Of a stretch of DNA of 32,461 bases, positions 1-6,859 are shown piece by piece (the stretch's first letter is position 1; every line of letters starts with the position of its first letter). The notes under the pieces are model-generated. The model ran no database searches, had not been told where the DNA came from, and saw only the letters and a program-made list of their open reading frames with translations. A program made the position numbers and the translations under genes. This stretch comes from Phenylobacterium sp. (GTDB lineage: Bacteria > Pseudomonadota > Alphaproteobacteria > Caulobacterales > Caulobacteraceae): NCBI RefSeq assembly GCF_030693625.1, contig NZ_JAUYAF010000042.1, positions 1 through 32,461 on the forward strand, read 5' to 3'.

Positions 1-177
1 GCTCCAGGCCGGGAAGGCGGCGCGGGCGGCCATGACGGCCTTGTCCACGTCGGTGGCGTTGCCCAGCGAGATCTTGCCGCAGACTTCTTCGTTGGCCGGA
101 TTGATGACGTCGAGGGTCTTGGCCTCGGTCGGCTCGACCCACTCGCCGTTGATGTAGAACTTCAGGTACTCGCGCAT
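1..177 (-). CDS. Aldehyde dehydrogenase family protein, N-terminal part
   Basis: The window edge cuts this gene; only the first 59 codons are present. The translation starts [16 protein letters not shown] and continues through the segment [12 protein letters not shown], then ends in AFPAWS. This is the usual N-terminus of NAD(P)-dependent aldehyde dehydrogenases, where the beta-strand GEWV and the NPA turn precede the coenzyme domain. The ATG is preceded by GGGAGG at a spacing of about 7, which fixes the start. The family oxidises aldehydes to acids; the substrate cannot be told from this fragment, and the catalytic Cys and Glu lie outside the window. It follows an SMP-30-type lactonase gene on the same strand after 126 bp, so the two may serve one sugar- or aldehyde-oxidising route (inference). 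Confidence 0.85.
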   Translation of the reverse strand, partial: MREYLKFYINGEWVEPTEAKTLDVINPANEEVCGKISLGNATDVDKAVMAARAAFPAWS

Positions 178-240
178 AGGCGTCCTCCCGGGATTTCGTT
201 GTTGAGCTCGCCGGCGGGGCCGACTTCAAACAAGCATTTT

Positions 241-257
241 AGTGATCGTTGATCACT
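241..257. promoter_or_regulatory. Perfect 17-bp palindrome upstream of the aldehyde dehydrogenase gene
   Basis: AGTGATC-GTT-GATCACT is a perfect inverted repeat of 7 bp with a 3-bp centre, 64 bp upstream of the aldehyde dehydrogenase start. Its size and symmetry fit a dimeric repressor operator (TetR, GntR or IclR type); no regulator gene lies beside it in the window. Next to it are GGGG-AAG-CCCC (258-268) and GCCGT-N8-ACGGC (273-290), which may act as a weak terminator for the SMP-30 gene that ends at 304. Confidence 0.45.
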
Positions 258-303
258 GGGGAAGCCCCCAAAGCCGTATTCCGTAACGGCATGAGGACTC
301 AGG

Positions 304-1230
304 TCACTGGTGGATATGCGGCTGGCCGGCCACCGGGCTGCGTCCCTTGAGGACGTAACCCGCGCGGATGGAGCCGATATAGAGGTCCTTCAGGTCGGCG
401 CCGCCCCAGGTGATGTTGGTGGGATGGTTGACGATATCGCCCGACAGATCGTGGATCACGGTGACGACTTCAAGGCTTGGCGTGATGGCGACCACCTTGT
501 TGGCGGCCGGCAGGCAGACCCACAGGTTACCCTCGGCGTCCATGCCCACCCCGTCGGTGTAGCCGAGATCCTCCGCGGGCGGCCGCGGTTCCTCCTGCTG
601 CAGCTTGCCCAGCACCGGGCCGTAGCGTCGGCCGGGGCCCAGGGTGGCGCCCGGCAGAACCGGGAAGGCCATGACGTCGGCGGCGCTGGTCTGGGCGCAG
701 TAGAGGGTCTGCTCGTCGGCCGACAGCGCCATGCCGTTGGGAAACTTCAGCCCCTCGGCGACGATGGAGGTCGCGCCGTTGGGGCGCACCACGAAGATGA
801 AGCCGTCGGCGCGTCCGTCCAGGGCCTGGGGCCAGGTCTCGGCATGGGTGGAGTTGGCGCACCAGATGTTCCCGGCGCGGTCAATCACCGGATAGTTGGC
901 GCTGGTGAGCCGCCGGCCGTCGACCTGCGCCACCAGGGTCTCATGCGCGCCGGTGGCGGGGTCGAAGCGCTGGAGAGGCCCCTCCTCCCGGTCATAGATG
1001 CCGAAATTGGCGATCAGGATGCGACCCTCGAGGTCCATGTTGATCCCGTTTGGCGCGCCACCCTTGGGTCCCAGCCGCTTGAAGGAGCCGTCGGCGAAGA
1101 TCTCGGCCACCGCGCACTGGTGGTCCGAGGCGAAGACCCGGCCGTCCTTGCTCACGACGACATCCTCGGGACGGTCGATGCCGACCGCGACCTTGGTCAG
1201 GCTCGCGGGCGCGATGGGGGTCAGGGGCAT
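304..1230 (-). CDS. SMP-30/gluconolactonase/LRE family protein
   Basis: This 308-residue protein belongs to the SMP-30/gluconolactonase-like six-bladed beta-propeller family, which hydrolyses sugar lactones or related esters at a divalent-metal site. Visible signatures are APNGIN near residue 60, FPNGMALS near 165, DGVGMDAEGNLWV near 225 and the late PTNITWGG segment; the repeated NG and DG turns are the propeller loops that carry metal ligands. There is no signal peptide, so it is probably cytoplasmic. The ATG has GAGGAA upstream at good spacing. It is transcribed toward the aldehyde dehydrogenase gene, so lactone hydrolysis and aldehyde oxidation may belong to one catabolic pathway (inference). 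The exact substrate is unknown, and annotation as a plain gluconolactonase would be a guess. Confidence 0.88.
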   Translation of the reverse strand: MPLTPIAPASLTKVAVGIDRPEDVVVSKDGRVFASDHQCAVAEIFADGSFKRLGPKGGAPNGINMDLEGRILIANFGIYDREEGPLQRFDPATGAHETLVAQVDGRRLTSANYPVIDRAGNIWCANSTHAETWPQALDGRADGFIFVVRPNGATSIVAEGLKFPNGMALSADEQTLYCAQTSAADVMAFPVLPGATLGPGRRYGPVLGKLQQEEPRPPAEDLGYTDGVGMDAEGNLWVCLPAANKVVAITPSLEVVTVIHDLSGDIVNHPTNITWGGADLKDLYIGSIRAGYVLKGRSPVAGQPHIHQ

Positions 1231-1297
1231 GGGGTTTCCTCGGGCGTTCTTATTTTGCCCGAACTAGGCCCTGCGGCGACGCGTTCGACAAGTCGGC

Positions 1298-1326
1298 TTG
1301 CAGCCTCCGCCGCCGCTCGCTAACAC
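1298..1326 (+). promoter_or_regulatory. Sigma-70-type promoter for the microprotein-SDR-folB operon
   Basis: TTGCAG (1298-1303) and TAACAC (1321-1326) are separated by exactly 17 bp. Transcription would start near 1333, about 20 bases before the microprotein ATG at 1353. Confidence 0.45.
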
Positions 1327-1352
1327 CGAGCCAGCAAAACCGGAGCCCGACC

Positions 1353-1433
1353 ATGGTCGCCATCTACACCATCCTCACCTTCCTCGTGGTGATCTTCGCC
1401 CTGAACCGCTTCGAGTTCGGCCGCTTCGACTGA
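1353..1433 (+). CDS. 26-residue single-span membrane microprotein
   Basis: An ATG at 1353 opens a 26-codon frame ending in TGA at 1431-1433. The product has an uncharged hydrophobic core from about residue 2 to 17 (VAIYTILTFLVVIFAL) followed by a charged tail NRFEFGRFD, the layout of a one-pass inner-membrane microprotein. A GGAG lies about 7 bases before the ATG, and a good promoter (TTGCAG-N17-TAACAC) ends 26 bases upstream, so this is the first frame a ribosome would meet on the transcript. The stop is 10 bases before the SDR start, which suggests co-transcription and perhaps coupling. I do not recognise a family. It is too short for most gene callers. The function is unknown; alternatives are a leader peptide or a chance frame, but hydrophobicity, ribosome site and spacing together favour a real gene. 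Confidence 0.6.
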   Translation: MVAIYTILTFLVVIFALNRFEFGRFD

Positions 1434-1443
1434 TTGATCGCGA

Positions 1444-2178
1444 ATGGCGGCGACCCCTCGCGGCGCGGCCCTGGTCACCGGGGGCGCGCGACGTATCGGC
1501 CGGGCCCTGGTCCTGGCCTGCGCACGGGCGGGCTATGACGTCGCCATCCACTGCCGGGCCGTCGATGACGACGCCCAGGCCGCCGCGGCCGATGTCCGCA
1601 GCCTAGGCCGCAAGGCCTATCTCCATCCCTGCGACCTGCGCCAGGAGGCGGCCACCGCCCCCATGGTGGGGGACGTCGAAGGCGAGCTTGGGCCCGTCAC
1701 CCTGCTGGTGAACTGCGCCTCGGCCTTCGAGGAAGACGCCTTCTCCAGCATGAACCGCGCCTCCTGGGACGCGCACATGGAGACCAATCTCCGCAGCCCC
1801 CTGGTCCTGGCCCAGGCCTTTGCGCGCAGGCTGCCCGCCGAGCGCGACGGCCTGATCGTCAATGTGCTGGATCAGCGGGTGCTGGCGCCCGGCGCGGAGT
1901 TCTTCAGTTACACCCTCTCCAAGGCCGCCCTGTGGAGCGCCACCCAGATGCTGGCCCAGGCCCTGGCGCCCCGCATCCGGGTGAACGGCATCGGGCCGGG
2001 ACCGACCCTGGCCTCTGTCCACCAGGACGCGGCCGCCTTCGCCGCCGAGGCCGCCGCCACACCCCTGGGCCACCCGGTCGACCCGGCGGAGATCGGCCAG
2101 GCCCTGGCCTATCTGATTGACGCACGGTCAGTGACGGGCCAGATGATCGCTGTCGATTCCGGTCAGCACCTGACCTGA
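1444..2178 (+). CDS. Pteridine-reductase-like SDR family oxidoreductase
   Basis: This is a 244-residue short-chain dehydrogenase/reductase. The NAD(P)-binding motif TGGARRIG is at residues 12-19 and NCAS at 90-93. The active-site YxxxK is Y156-TLS-K160, followed by the IRVNGIGPGP segment. At the position where classical SDRs have the catalytic Ser there is Asp (D143, in NVLDQ). This D/Y/K triad is the mark of pteridine reductases (PTR1) and FolM-type dihydromonapterin/dihydrofolate reductases. The RR after TGGA is a common NADPH preference in that group. folB starts 12 bases downstream, so reduction of dihydropterin or dihydrofolate is the likely job (family knowledge plus context). The protein is probably cytoplasmic and tetrameric. 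A generic SDR role cannot be excluded. Confidence 0.85.
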   Translation: MAATPRGAALVTGGARRIGRALVLACARAGYDVAIHCRAVDDDAQAAAADVRSLGRKAYLHPCDLRQEAATAPMVGDVEGELGPVTLLVNCASAFEEDAFSSMNRASWDAHMETNLRSPLVLAQAFARRLPAERDGLIVNVLDQRVLAPGAEFFSYTLSKAALWSATQMLAQALAPRIRVNGIGPGPTLASVHQDAAAFAAEAAATPLGHPVDPAEIGQALAYLIDARSVTGQMIAVDSGQHLT

Positions 2179-2190
2179 AGGAGCGCGACC

Positions 2191-2610
2191 TTGGCCCTCT
2201 CGCCGATCCAGGAGATTCCCGCCGAAACTCAAGCCCAGCCCGTGGCCGCCGGCCGCATCGTCATGACCAAGATCTTCGTCACCGGACTGAAGATCGACGC
2301 CCAGATCGGCGTCTATTCCCATGAAAAGGGCAAGGCCCAGCCCCTCATCGTCGACGTCGAGCTGGACGTGCCCACGGCCGGCGCCGAGCGCCTGAGCGAG
2401 ACCGTCAATTACGAGATGGTGGGAGAGGCCGCCCGCGCCATCGCCGCCGAAGGCCATATCGGCCTGGTGGAGGCCTTCGCCGAGCGGCTGGCGCGCGCCT
2501 GCCTGGCCGATCATCGCGTGACCCGGGCCCGGGTGCGGGTCGAGAAACCCCTGGCGCTGGCCCCCCACGCGGCGGCGGCCGGCGTCGAGATCACGGTCGT
2601 CCGCGGCTAA
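2191..2610 (+). CDS. folB: Dihydroneopterin aldolase
   Basis: FolB converts 7,8-dihydroneopterin to 6-hydroxymethyl-7,8-dihydropterin and glycolaldehyde in folate synthesis. The conserved core is KIFVTGLKIDAQIGVYSHEK near residues 27-46, with the substrate-binding Glu region VEAFAERLA near 92-100 and the active-site Lys in RVEKPLAL near 116-123. The length, 139 residues, is slightly above the usual 120 because of a 24-residue leader. The start chosen is TTG at 2191, which has AAGGAG 7 bases upstream; the alternative is ATG at 2263, which begins just before the conserved fold but has no such ribosome site. It is 12 bases behind the pteridine-reductase-like SDR and 3 bases ahead of the next frame, so it is clearly in an operon. 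Confidence 0.9.
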   Translation: MALSPIQEIPAETQAQPVAAGRIVMTKIFVTGLKIDAQIGVYSHEKGKAQPLIVDVELDVPTAGAERLSETVNYEMVGEAARAIAAEGHIGLVEAFAERLARACLADHRVTRARVRVEKPLALAPHAAAAGVEITVVRG

Positions 2611-2613
2611 GCC

Positions 2614-3135
2614 ATGGCCATCTCCCACAGCGCCCGGCTCTCGCCCCTGCAGGGTGAGACCGTGTGGACGCTGGAGGGGGACGTCATCACCCAGACGCGG
2701 GGCCGCCAGGCGCGGCGCTTCGAGCTGGCCAAGCTGAAGAGCCTGCAGAGCGCGCAGGGCGGGGCCGTCCTGACCTTCGCGCGCGGGCGGCTGACCATTC
2801 CGGCCATGAGCTATACCCGCGGACTGCGGCCCGAGAATCGCGCGGAGTCCTTCGCGGGCTTCGTCGGGGCGGTGGCGGCGGCCGCGGCGGTGACCACGCC
2901 CGGCGCGCGATTCCGCAACGCCGGCGCGCCCCTGGCCGAGCCCCTGACCTGGATGATGGGGCTGCTCGCGGCCGGCGCCGTGATGCTGCTGCTGTTCGCC
3001 GCGACGGCCGGGGCCTGGACCCTGGGCGTGGCGCTGGCCGCCCGGCTGGTCTTCGTGCTGATCCTGGCGGCGGGCGTCCTGCCCTGGTTGAATAGAGCCC
3101 CAAGCAACGCCGCGGGAAACATGGACGCGAATTAA
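2614..3135 (+). CDS. Hypothetical membrane protein with two C-terminal spans
   Basis: I do not recognise this 173-residue protein. Its first ~95 residues look soluble and beta-rich, with alternating charged residues (VWTLEGDVITQTRGRQARRF) and a stretch resembling a small PH-like or DUF fold. Two hydrophobic segments follow at about 109-131 and 133-159, separated by a very short turn. The N-terminal domain is therefore most likely cytoplasmic and anchored by a C-terminal hairpin. It starts 3 bases after the folB stop, so it is translated from the same message. A role in folate synthesis is not implied by the sequence; it may simply share the promoter. Confidence 0.75.
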   Translation: MAISHSARLSPLQGETVWTLEGDVITQTRGRQARRFELAKLKSLQSAQGGAVLTFARGRLTIPAMSYTRGLRPENRAESFAGFVGAVAAAAAVTTPGARFRNAGAPLAEPLTWMMGLLAAGAVMLLLFAATAGAWTLGVALAARLVFVLILAAGVLPWLNRAPSNAAGNMDAN

Positions 3136-3197
3136 ACTGGCGCCGGGACAAATCGGGGCCACATCATGCTCTGGACGAGACGAAGAGGAGCCCGTCA

Positions 3198-3602
3198 ATG
3201 AGTGAACGACTGAACAACGGCACGGTCACCGCGACCGAGGACAAGACCCTGCCGATGGTCGCCTATGTGCTTTACCTGCTGACCTTCGCGACCTTTTTCA
3301 CGGTCTTCATCGGGCTGCTTATCGCCTATTCCAACCGCGCCACGGCCGGCCCGAGGATGGAGAGCCACTACACCTTCATGATCCGCACCTTCTGGCTGTC
3401 GATCTGGTGGTTCATCATCGGCGGCCTGCTGGTGCTGTTCGGCGGGGTGTTCTCGGTGATCCTGGTGGGTATCCCGTTCCTGATGCTGGGGGTCTTCATC
3501 TGCAGCGTCGTGGGGATCTGGTTCGGGGTCCGCTGCATCATGGGACTGCTGCATCTGTCCCGGGGTGAAGCCTATCCCCGGCCCATGAACTGGCTAATTT
3601 AG
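3198..3602 (+). CDS. DUF4870-like small membrane protein
   Basis: This 134-residue protein has three hydrophobic spans at about 20-45, 65-86 and 90-113. An early polar segment (residues 46-61, NRATAGPRMESHYTF) precedes an FWLSIWWFIIGG helix. This pattern resembles the DUF4870 (TIC20-like) family found as YtxH/YvlA-type small membrane proteins, but the assignment rests on overall pattern only. The ATG is well supported by GAGGAG 7 bases upstream. A strong hairpin follows the stop, so this is the likely end of the folate-linked transcription unit. No catalytic residues are visible and the function is unknown. Confidence 0.7.
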   Translation: MSERLNNGTVTATEDKTLPMVAYVLYLLTFATFFTVFIGLLIAYSNRATAGPRMESHYTFMIRTFWLSIWWFIIGGLLVLFGGVFSVILVGIPFLMLGVFICSVVGIWFGVRCIMGLLHLSRGEAYPRPMNWLI

Positions 3603-3608
3603 AGGCAG

Positions 3609-3642
3609 GATCCGCGCGCTTCGCCTAGGAAGCGCGCGGATC
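3609..3642 (+). terminator. Long perfect hairpin after the DUF4870-like gene
   Basis: GATCCGCGCGCTTC (3609-3622) pairs perfectly with GAAGCGCGCGGATC (3629-3642) across a 6-base loop, 6 bases after the stop. There is no T-run, so it is either a Rho-assisted terminator or a 3'-end stabiliser. Confidence 0.6.
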
Positions 3643-3748
3643 GAGCTGATCGCATCCCCCGCCGGTTGCATCGCCTCGACGCCCCCCACCCCAGGTCCCG
3701 AACCTTCACCGGTCGGCGCCTGGGGGGCGAGCGGCCGGGGGAATTCGT

Positions 3749-4726
3749 ATGCTGGGTCGGATATTCGGAATGCTGCTGGGGCTGGCGCTTGGAGGCGTCG
3801 CCTACGCCATTCTCAATCCGGGCGGGCTGGAGGGGCGAATTCCCCCGATCCCGCTGGGCGCCTTCGAGAGCCTGCGGTTCTACGTGGCGATGGCCGCGGC
3901 GGGCCTGGGGGCGATCATCTTCATCGCCGCCCTACTGCCCAAGGGCCCGGGCGGCCCCTCGGGCGGTGGCGGCAAGACGCGCCGCAAGGGCGGTGCGCCG
4001 GTCACCATCGACTTCAACGACCCCGCCCCGATGACCGCCCACGATAGCGGCTCCACCCACGCCCATCATGCGGCGGAGGTGGTGGCCGAGGCGCCCGCCG
4101 TCGCGGAGGTCGCCTCTGAACCGGAGGTCCACGCCGGCGCGCCGCCCGGGGCCCCGGGAGCCTTCGCCGAGGCCAGGCGGGCGCTCCATGAACACACCAG
4201 GGCCGAACGCTGGTCAGAAGCCGCCGACAATGTCCGGCGGCTTTCGTCGTTGGCGGGGGACGAGCACGAGCGGCGCCTCGCCGCCCAGGACGCCGGGGAC
4301 TTCGCCCGCGCCCAGGGCCTGACCGACCAGGCCGCCGACGCCTATGACGAGGCCCTGACCTATGCCCGCCAGATCGGCGAGCCGGCGGGCCTGGCCGACG
4401 CCCTGACCAATATCGGCGACGTGGCCTATGAGGAGCAGCGCCTGGACACCGCCGTGGACGCCTATGAGGAGGCGCTCGCCCTGCGCCGCGCCTTCGCCGA
4501 GGCCCAGCCCGCCGATGTCGCCGCAAAGCGCGCCCTGTCCCTGGCGCTGGAACGCCTGGCCGATGCGCGCGAGGATCGCGGCCACCGCATGCGGGCGCTG
4601 GATCTCTACCGGGAGAGCCTGGACATTAGCGGGTCACTGGCCGCGGCCGACCCTGTGGCCTACGGCGAGGACCTCGCGGTCACCCGGCGGAGGTTGGCGG
4701 AGCTTGAAGCCAAGGTGGCGGTCTAA
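3749..4726 (+). CDS. Tetratricopeptide-repeat protein with N-terminal membrane anchor
   Basis: This is a 325-residue protein. Two hydrophobic spans at about 3-22 and 43-63 are followed by a low-complexity linker rich in Gly, Ala, Pro and His (65-135). A helical region from about 140 on carries TPR-like units, recognisable as AADAYDEALTYARQIG and TAVDAYEEALALRRAF, each with the A..Y.EAL core, and a later RALDLYRESLDISG unit. TPRs are protein-binding scaffolds, so it probably holds a cytoplasmic partner at the inner membrane; the partner is unknown. The ATG has GGGGGA 6 bases upstream. Its TAA stop overlaps the TAG stop of the convergent ilvE gene by two bases within a four-base gene overlap, so the two 3' ends share one junction. 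Confidence 0.75.
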   Translation: MLGRIFGMLLGLALGGVAYAILNPGGLEGRIPPIPLGAFESLRFYVAMAAAGLGAIIFIAALLPKGPGGPSGGGGKTRRKGGAPVTIDFNDPAPMTAHDSGSTHAHHAAEVVAEAPAVAEVASEPEVHAGAPPGAPGAFAEARRALHEHTRAERWSEAADNVRRLSSLAGDEHERRLAAQDAGDFARAQGLTDQAADAYDEALTYARQIGEPAGLADALTNIGDVAYEEQRLDTAVDAYEEALALRRAFAEAQPADVAAKRALSLALERLADAREDRGHRMRALDLYRESLDISGSLAAADPVAYGEDLAVTRRRLAELEAKVAV

Positions 4727-5610
4727 GCCGGAACCAGCTCGCGCCGCACCAGCCTGGAATAGTCTTCCATCAGCTCCAGCGAGAGCTTGCCCGGCGTGAA
4801 GCTGTACTCGCCGATCTCGGACACCGGGGTCACCTCGGCGGCGGTGCCGACGACGAAGCATTCGCTGAAGGTGGAGAGTTCTTCCGGCTTGATGTGGCGT
4901 TCGACGATCTCGACGCCCTTGGACCTGGCGAGCGCGATCACCGACTGGCGGGTGATGCCGTTCAGGAAACAGTCGGGGGTGGGGGTATGCAGCACGCCGT
5001 CCTTCACGAAGAAGACGTTGGAGCCGGTGCTCTCGGCGACGTAGCCGCGATAGTCGAGCATCATGGCGTCGGTGTAGCCGGCCTTCTCCGCGGCGTGCTT
5101 GGAGATGGTGCAGATCATGTAGAGGCCGCTGGCCTTGGCGTGGACCGGCTCGGACTCCGGCGAAGGCCGCTTGTATTTCGCCCAGCACATGCGGATGCCC
5201 TTGGCCCGCTCTTCCGGCTTGAAGTAGCTGGGCCAGTCCCAGACGGCGATGGCCACGTGGATCTTGGTCTGTTGGGCCGAGACCCCGATCATCTCCGATC
5301 CGCGCCAGGCGATGGGGCGGACATAGGCGTCGGTCAGGCCGTTCTTGGCGCAGGTGTCCTTGCAGGCCTGATCGATCTCGGCCACCGTGAACGGAATCTC
5401 GAAGTCGAGGATCTCCGCCGACTGGAACAGACGCTGGGTATGCTCGGTCAGTTTGTAGATCTCCCCGCCGTACATCCGCTCGCCTTCGAACACCGACGAG
5501 GCGTAATGGAGCCCATGGGTCAGGACGTGCACCTTCGCCTCGCGCCAGGCTACGAACTGGCCGTCGAGCCAGATCCATCCGTCGCGGTCATCGAAGGGAA
5601 CGAGAGACAT
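4723..5610 (-). CDS. ilvE: Branched-chain amino acid aminotransferase
   Basis: This PLP-dependent fold-type IV aminotransferase catalyses the last step of Leu, Ile and Val synthesis, with 2-oxoglutarate/Glu as partner. The protein is 295 residues from the ATG at 5610, which has AGGAGGT 5 bases upstream; a longer in-frame start exists but lacks such a site. Key features are HGLHYASSVFEGERMY (32-47), the PLP lysine K159 in AKASGLY (the same number as in E. coli IlvE), the Glu in YVAESTGSNVFFV that binds the pyridine nitrogen, and the late GTAAEVTPV phosphate-binding loop. The family length is usually 290-310. A promoter reads into it from the short divergent gap shared with the MarR-type gene. 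The 3' end overlaps the convergent TPR gene by 4 bases. Confidence 0.95.
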   Translation of the reverse strand: MSLVPFDDRDGWIWLDGQFVAWREAKVHVLTHGLHYASSVFEGERMYGGEIYKLTEHTQRLFQSAEILDFEIPFTVAEIDQACKDTCAKNGLTDAYVRPIAWRGSEMIGVSAQQTKIHVAIAVWDWPSYFKPEERAKGIRMCWAKYKRPSPESEPVHAKASGLYMICTISKHAAEKAGYTDAMMLDYRGYVAESTGSNVFFVKDGVLHTPTPDCFLNGITRQSVIALARSKGVEIVERHIKPEELSTFSECFVVGTAAEVTPVSEIGEYSFTPGKLSLELMEDYSRLVRRELVPA

Positions 5611-5634
5611 GGGACCTCCTGCAGGGAACGCCTC

Positions 5635-5663
5635 CTTACAGCCCCCCGCGCCCGCGACGTCAA
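5635..5663 (-). promoter_or_regulatory. Promoter of ilvE
   Basis: On the minus strand TTGACG (5663-5658) and TGTAAG (5640-5635) are exactly 17 bp apart, a good match to the housekeeping promoter form known in Caulobacter. It lies in the 71-bp divergent gap between ilvE and the MarR-type gene, so that regulator could also act on ilvE (inference). Confidence 0.5.
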
Positions 5664-5681
5664 ACAAATTGGGGGGTTCCG

Positions 5682-6161
5682 ATGAGCGCCGTGGCCGATC
5701 CCAGGCTGGTCCTGCGCGACGAGGAGCTCGATACCGGACTTGAGCTGTTGATACTGGCCGAGGCCGCCATCTGGGCGGGCGTGGACGCCGGCCTGGAGGC
5801 CGAGGGCCTTAGCCTCGGGCGCTCGCACTGGCGGGCCGCCTTCCTGCTGAAGCGGCGGCCGGGGCTGGGCGTCCAGGAGCTGGCCCACATCACCAGCCTG
5901 TCGAAACAGGCCGCCAGCCGGGTGATCAGCGACCTGGAGGGTCATGGCCTGGCCGAAAAGGCCCAGGGGGACCTGGACGGACGCAGGAGGGCCGCGACCC
6001 TGACCGAGGCGGGGGCGGCCTTCGAAGCGCGGATTTCCGAGCGGCTGCGCGGGCAACTGGCGCGGGCCTATCGCACCGGCGGGCTGGACGGGGTGGGCGG
6101 CGCCCGGCGTATCCTGGCGGCGCTGGCGGGTGGACGAACCAAGACGGGAGCGGGGCGATGA
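5682..6161 (+). CDS. MarR-family transcriptional regulator (PetP-like)
   Basis: This 159-residue regulator has a winged helix at about 60-112: LGVQELAHITSLSKQAASRV is the helix-turn-helix and DLDGRRRAATLTEAG the wing, with the DxRRR element typical of MarR proteins. Flanking helices would form the dimer interface. Its stop overlaps the start of the response-regulator gene (ATGA), so the two are translated in fixed ratio. A MarR gene directly coupled to an OmpR-type regulator is the arrangement of petP-petR, found upstream of the bc1 genes in Rhodobacter capsulatus. On that basis I suggest a PetP-like role, with moderate confidence. It is divergent from ilvE with a 71-bp gap. No ligand can be inferred. 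Confidence 0.85.
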   Translation: MSAVADPRLVLRDEELDTGLELLILAEAAIWAGVDAGLEAEGLSLGRSHWRAAFLLKRRPGLGVQELAHITSLSKQAASRVISDLEGHGLAEKAQGDLDGRRRAATLTEAGAAFEARISERLRGQLARAYRTGGLDGVGGARRILAALAGGRTKTGAGR

Positions 6162-6859
6162 GCGAGGCCGGGGAGCGCCACCTGCTGGTGGTGGATGACG
6201 ATGACCGCATCCGCGAACTGCTGAAGGAGTACCTGGCCCGCGCCGGCTTCCGCGTGACCACGGCGCCCGGCGGCGCACCGGCCCGAAAGCTGATGGAGAC
6301 CCTGGACTTCGACCTGGCCGTCTTCGACGTGATGATGCCGGGCGAGGACGGCTTCTCCCTGACCAAGTGGCTGCGGGACCGCAAGGGCATGGCCGGCCGC
6401 ACGCCAGTGCTGATGCTGACCGCCCGGGGCCTGCCGGAGGACCGGATCGAGGGGCTGAAGCTCGGCGCCGACGACTATCTGAACAAGCCCTTCGAGCCTG
6501 AGGAACTGCTGCTGCGCATAGAGGCCATCCTGCGCCGTTCGCAGGGCCGGCCGGGCGCCACCGCCAATGGGCCGGTCTCCCTGGGGCGCTGCCGGTTCGA
6601 CGTCGAGCGCGGCGAGCTCACCTGCGAGGAGGCCCCGGTGCGCCTGACCGAGGCTGAGGTCGCCCTGCTGAAGCGCCTGGCCCGCAGCCCGCACGAGCCG
6701 GTGGACCGCATGGAGCTGGCCCGCGAGACGGTCGATCCGTCCGGCCGCGCCGTGGACGTTCAGGTGACCCGCCTGCGCCGCAAGATCGAGACCGATCCCA
6801 AGACCCCGCGCTACCTGCAGACCGTGCGCGGCGTGGGCTACCTGCTGGCGCCCGACTGA
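6158..6859 (+). CDS. OmpR-family response regulator (PetR-like)
   Basis: This 233-residue two-domain regulator has a receiver domain at about 8-122. The acidic pocket is D13-D15, the phosphorylation site D57 (in VFDVMMPGEDG), the switch Thr is in LMLTARG and the conserved Lys in YLNKPFEPEEL. A winged-helix OmpR/PhoB DNA-binding domain follows at about 138-231, with VDVQVTRLRRKIE as the recognition helix and the RGVGYLL hairpin at the end. It overlaps the MarR gene by 4 bases at its start and the sensor kinase gene by 1 base (TGATG) at its end. Order and coupling favour a PetR-like protein; the target genes are not shown by the sequence. Confidence 0.92.
   Translation: MSEAGERHLLVVDDDDRIRELLKEYLARAGFRVTTAPGGAPARKLMETLDFDLAVFDVMMPGEDGFSLTKWLRDRKGMAGRTPVLMLTARGLPEDRIEGLKLGADDYLNKPFEPEELLLRIEAILRRSQGRPGATANGPVSLGRCRFDVERGELTCEEAPVRLTEAEVALLKRLARSPHEPVDRMELARETVDPSGRAVDVQVTRLRRKIETDPKTPRYLQTVRGVGYLLAPD

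Noticed and set aside
1241..1261. CGGGC-N11-GCCCG inverted repeat upstream of the SMP-30 start
   Set aside because: Only 5 bp of stem with a long loop, likely chance in G/C-rich DNA.
310..1323. A 337-codon plus-strand frame antisense to the SMP-30 gene
   Set aside because: High-GC DNA gives long antisense frames; the product is Gly/Ala/His-rich with no motif, while the minus strand encodes a clear beta-propeller.
3166..3201. An 11-codon frame (ATG at 3166) with AGA-CGA-AGA arginine codons overlapping the DUF4870-like start by ATGA
   Set aside because: The rare-arginine run is the purine-rich ribosome site of the next gene read in another frame, so a chance frame is the simpler explanation.
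3609..3642. The long hairpin after the DUF4870-like gene as a third copy of the palindromic repeat family
   Set aside because: It shares no TTTTCCGA or TAGAGC sequence with the two double palindromes and is a single simple hairpin.
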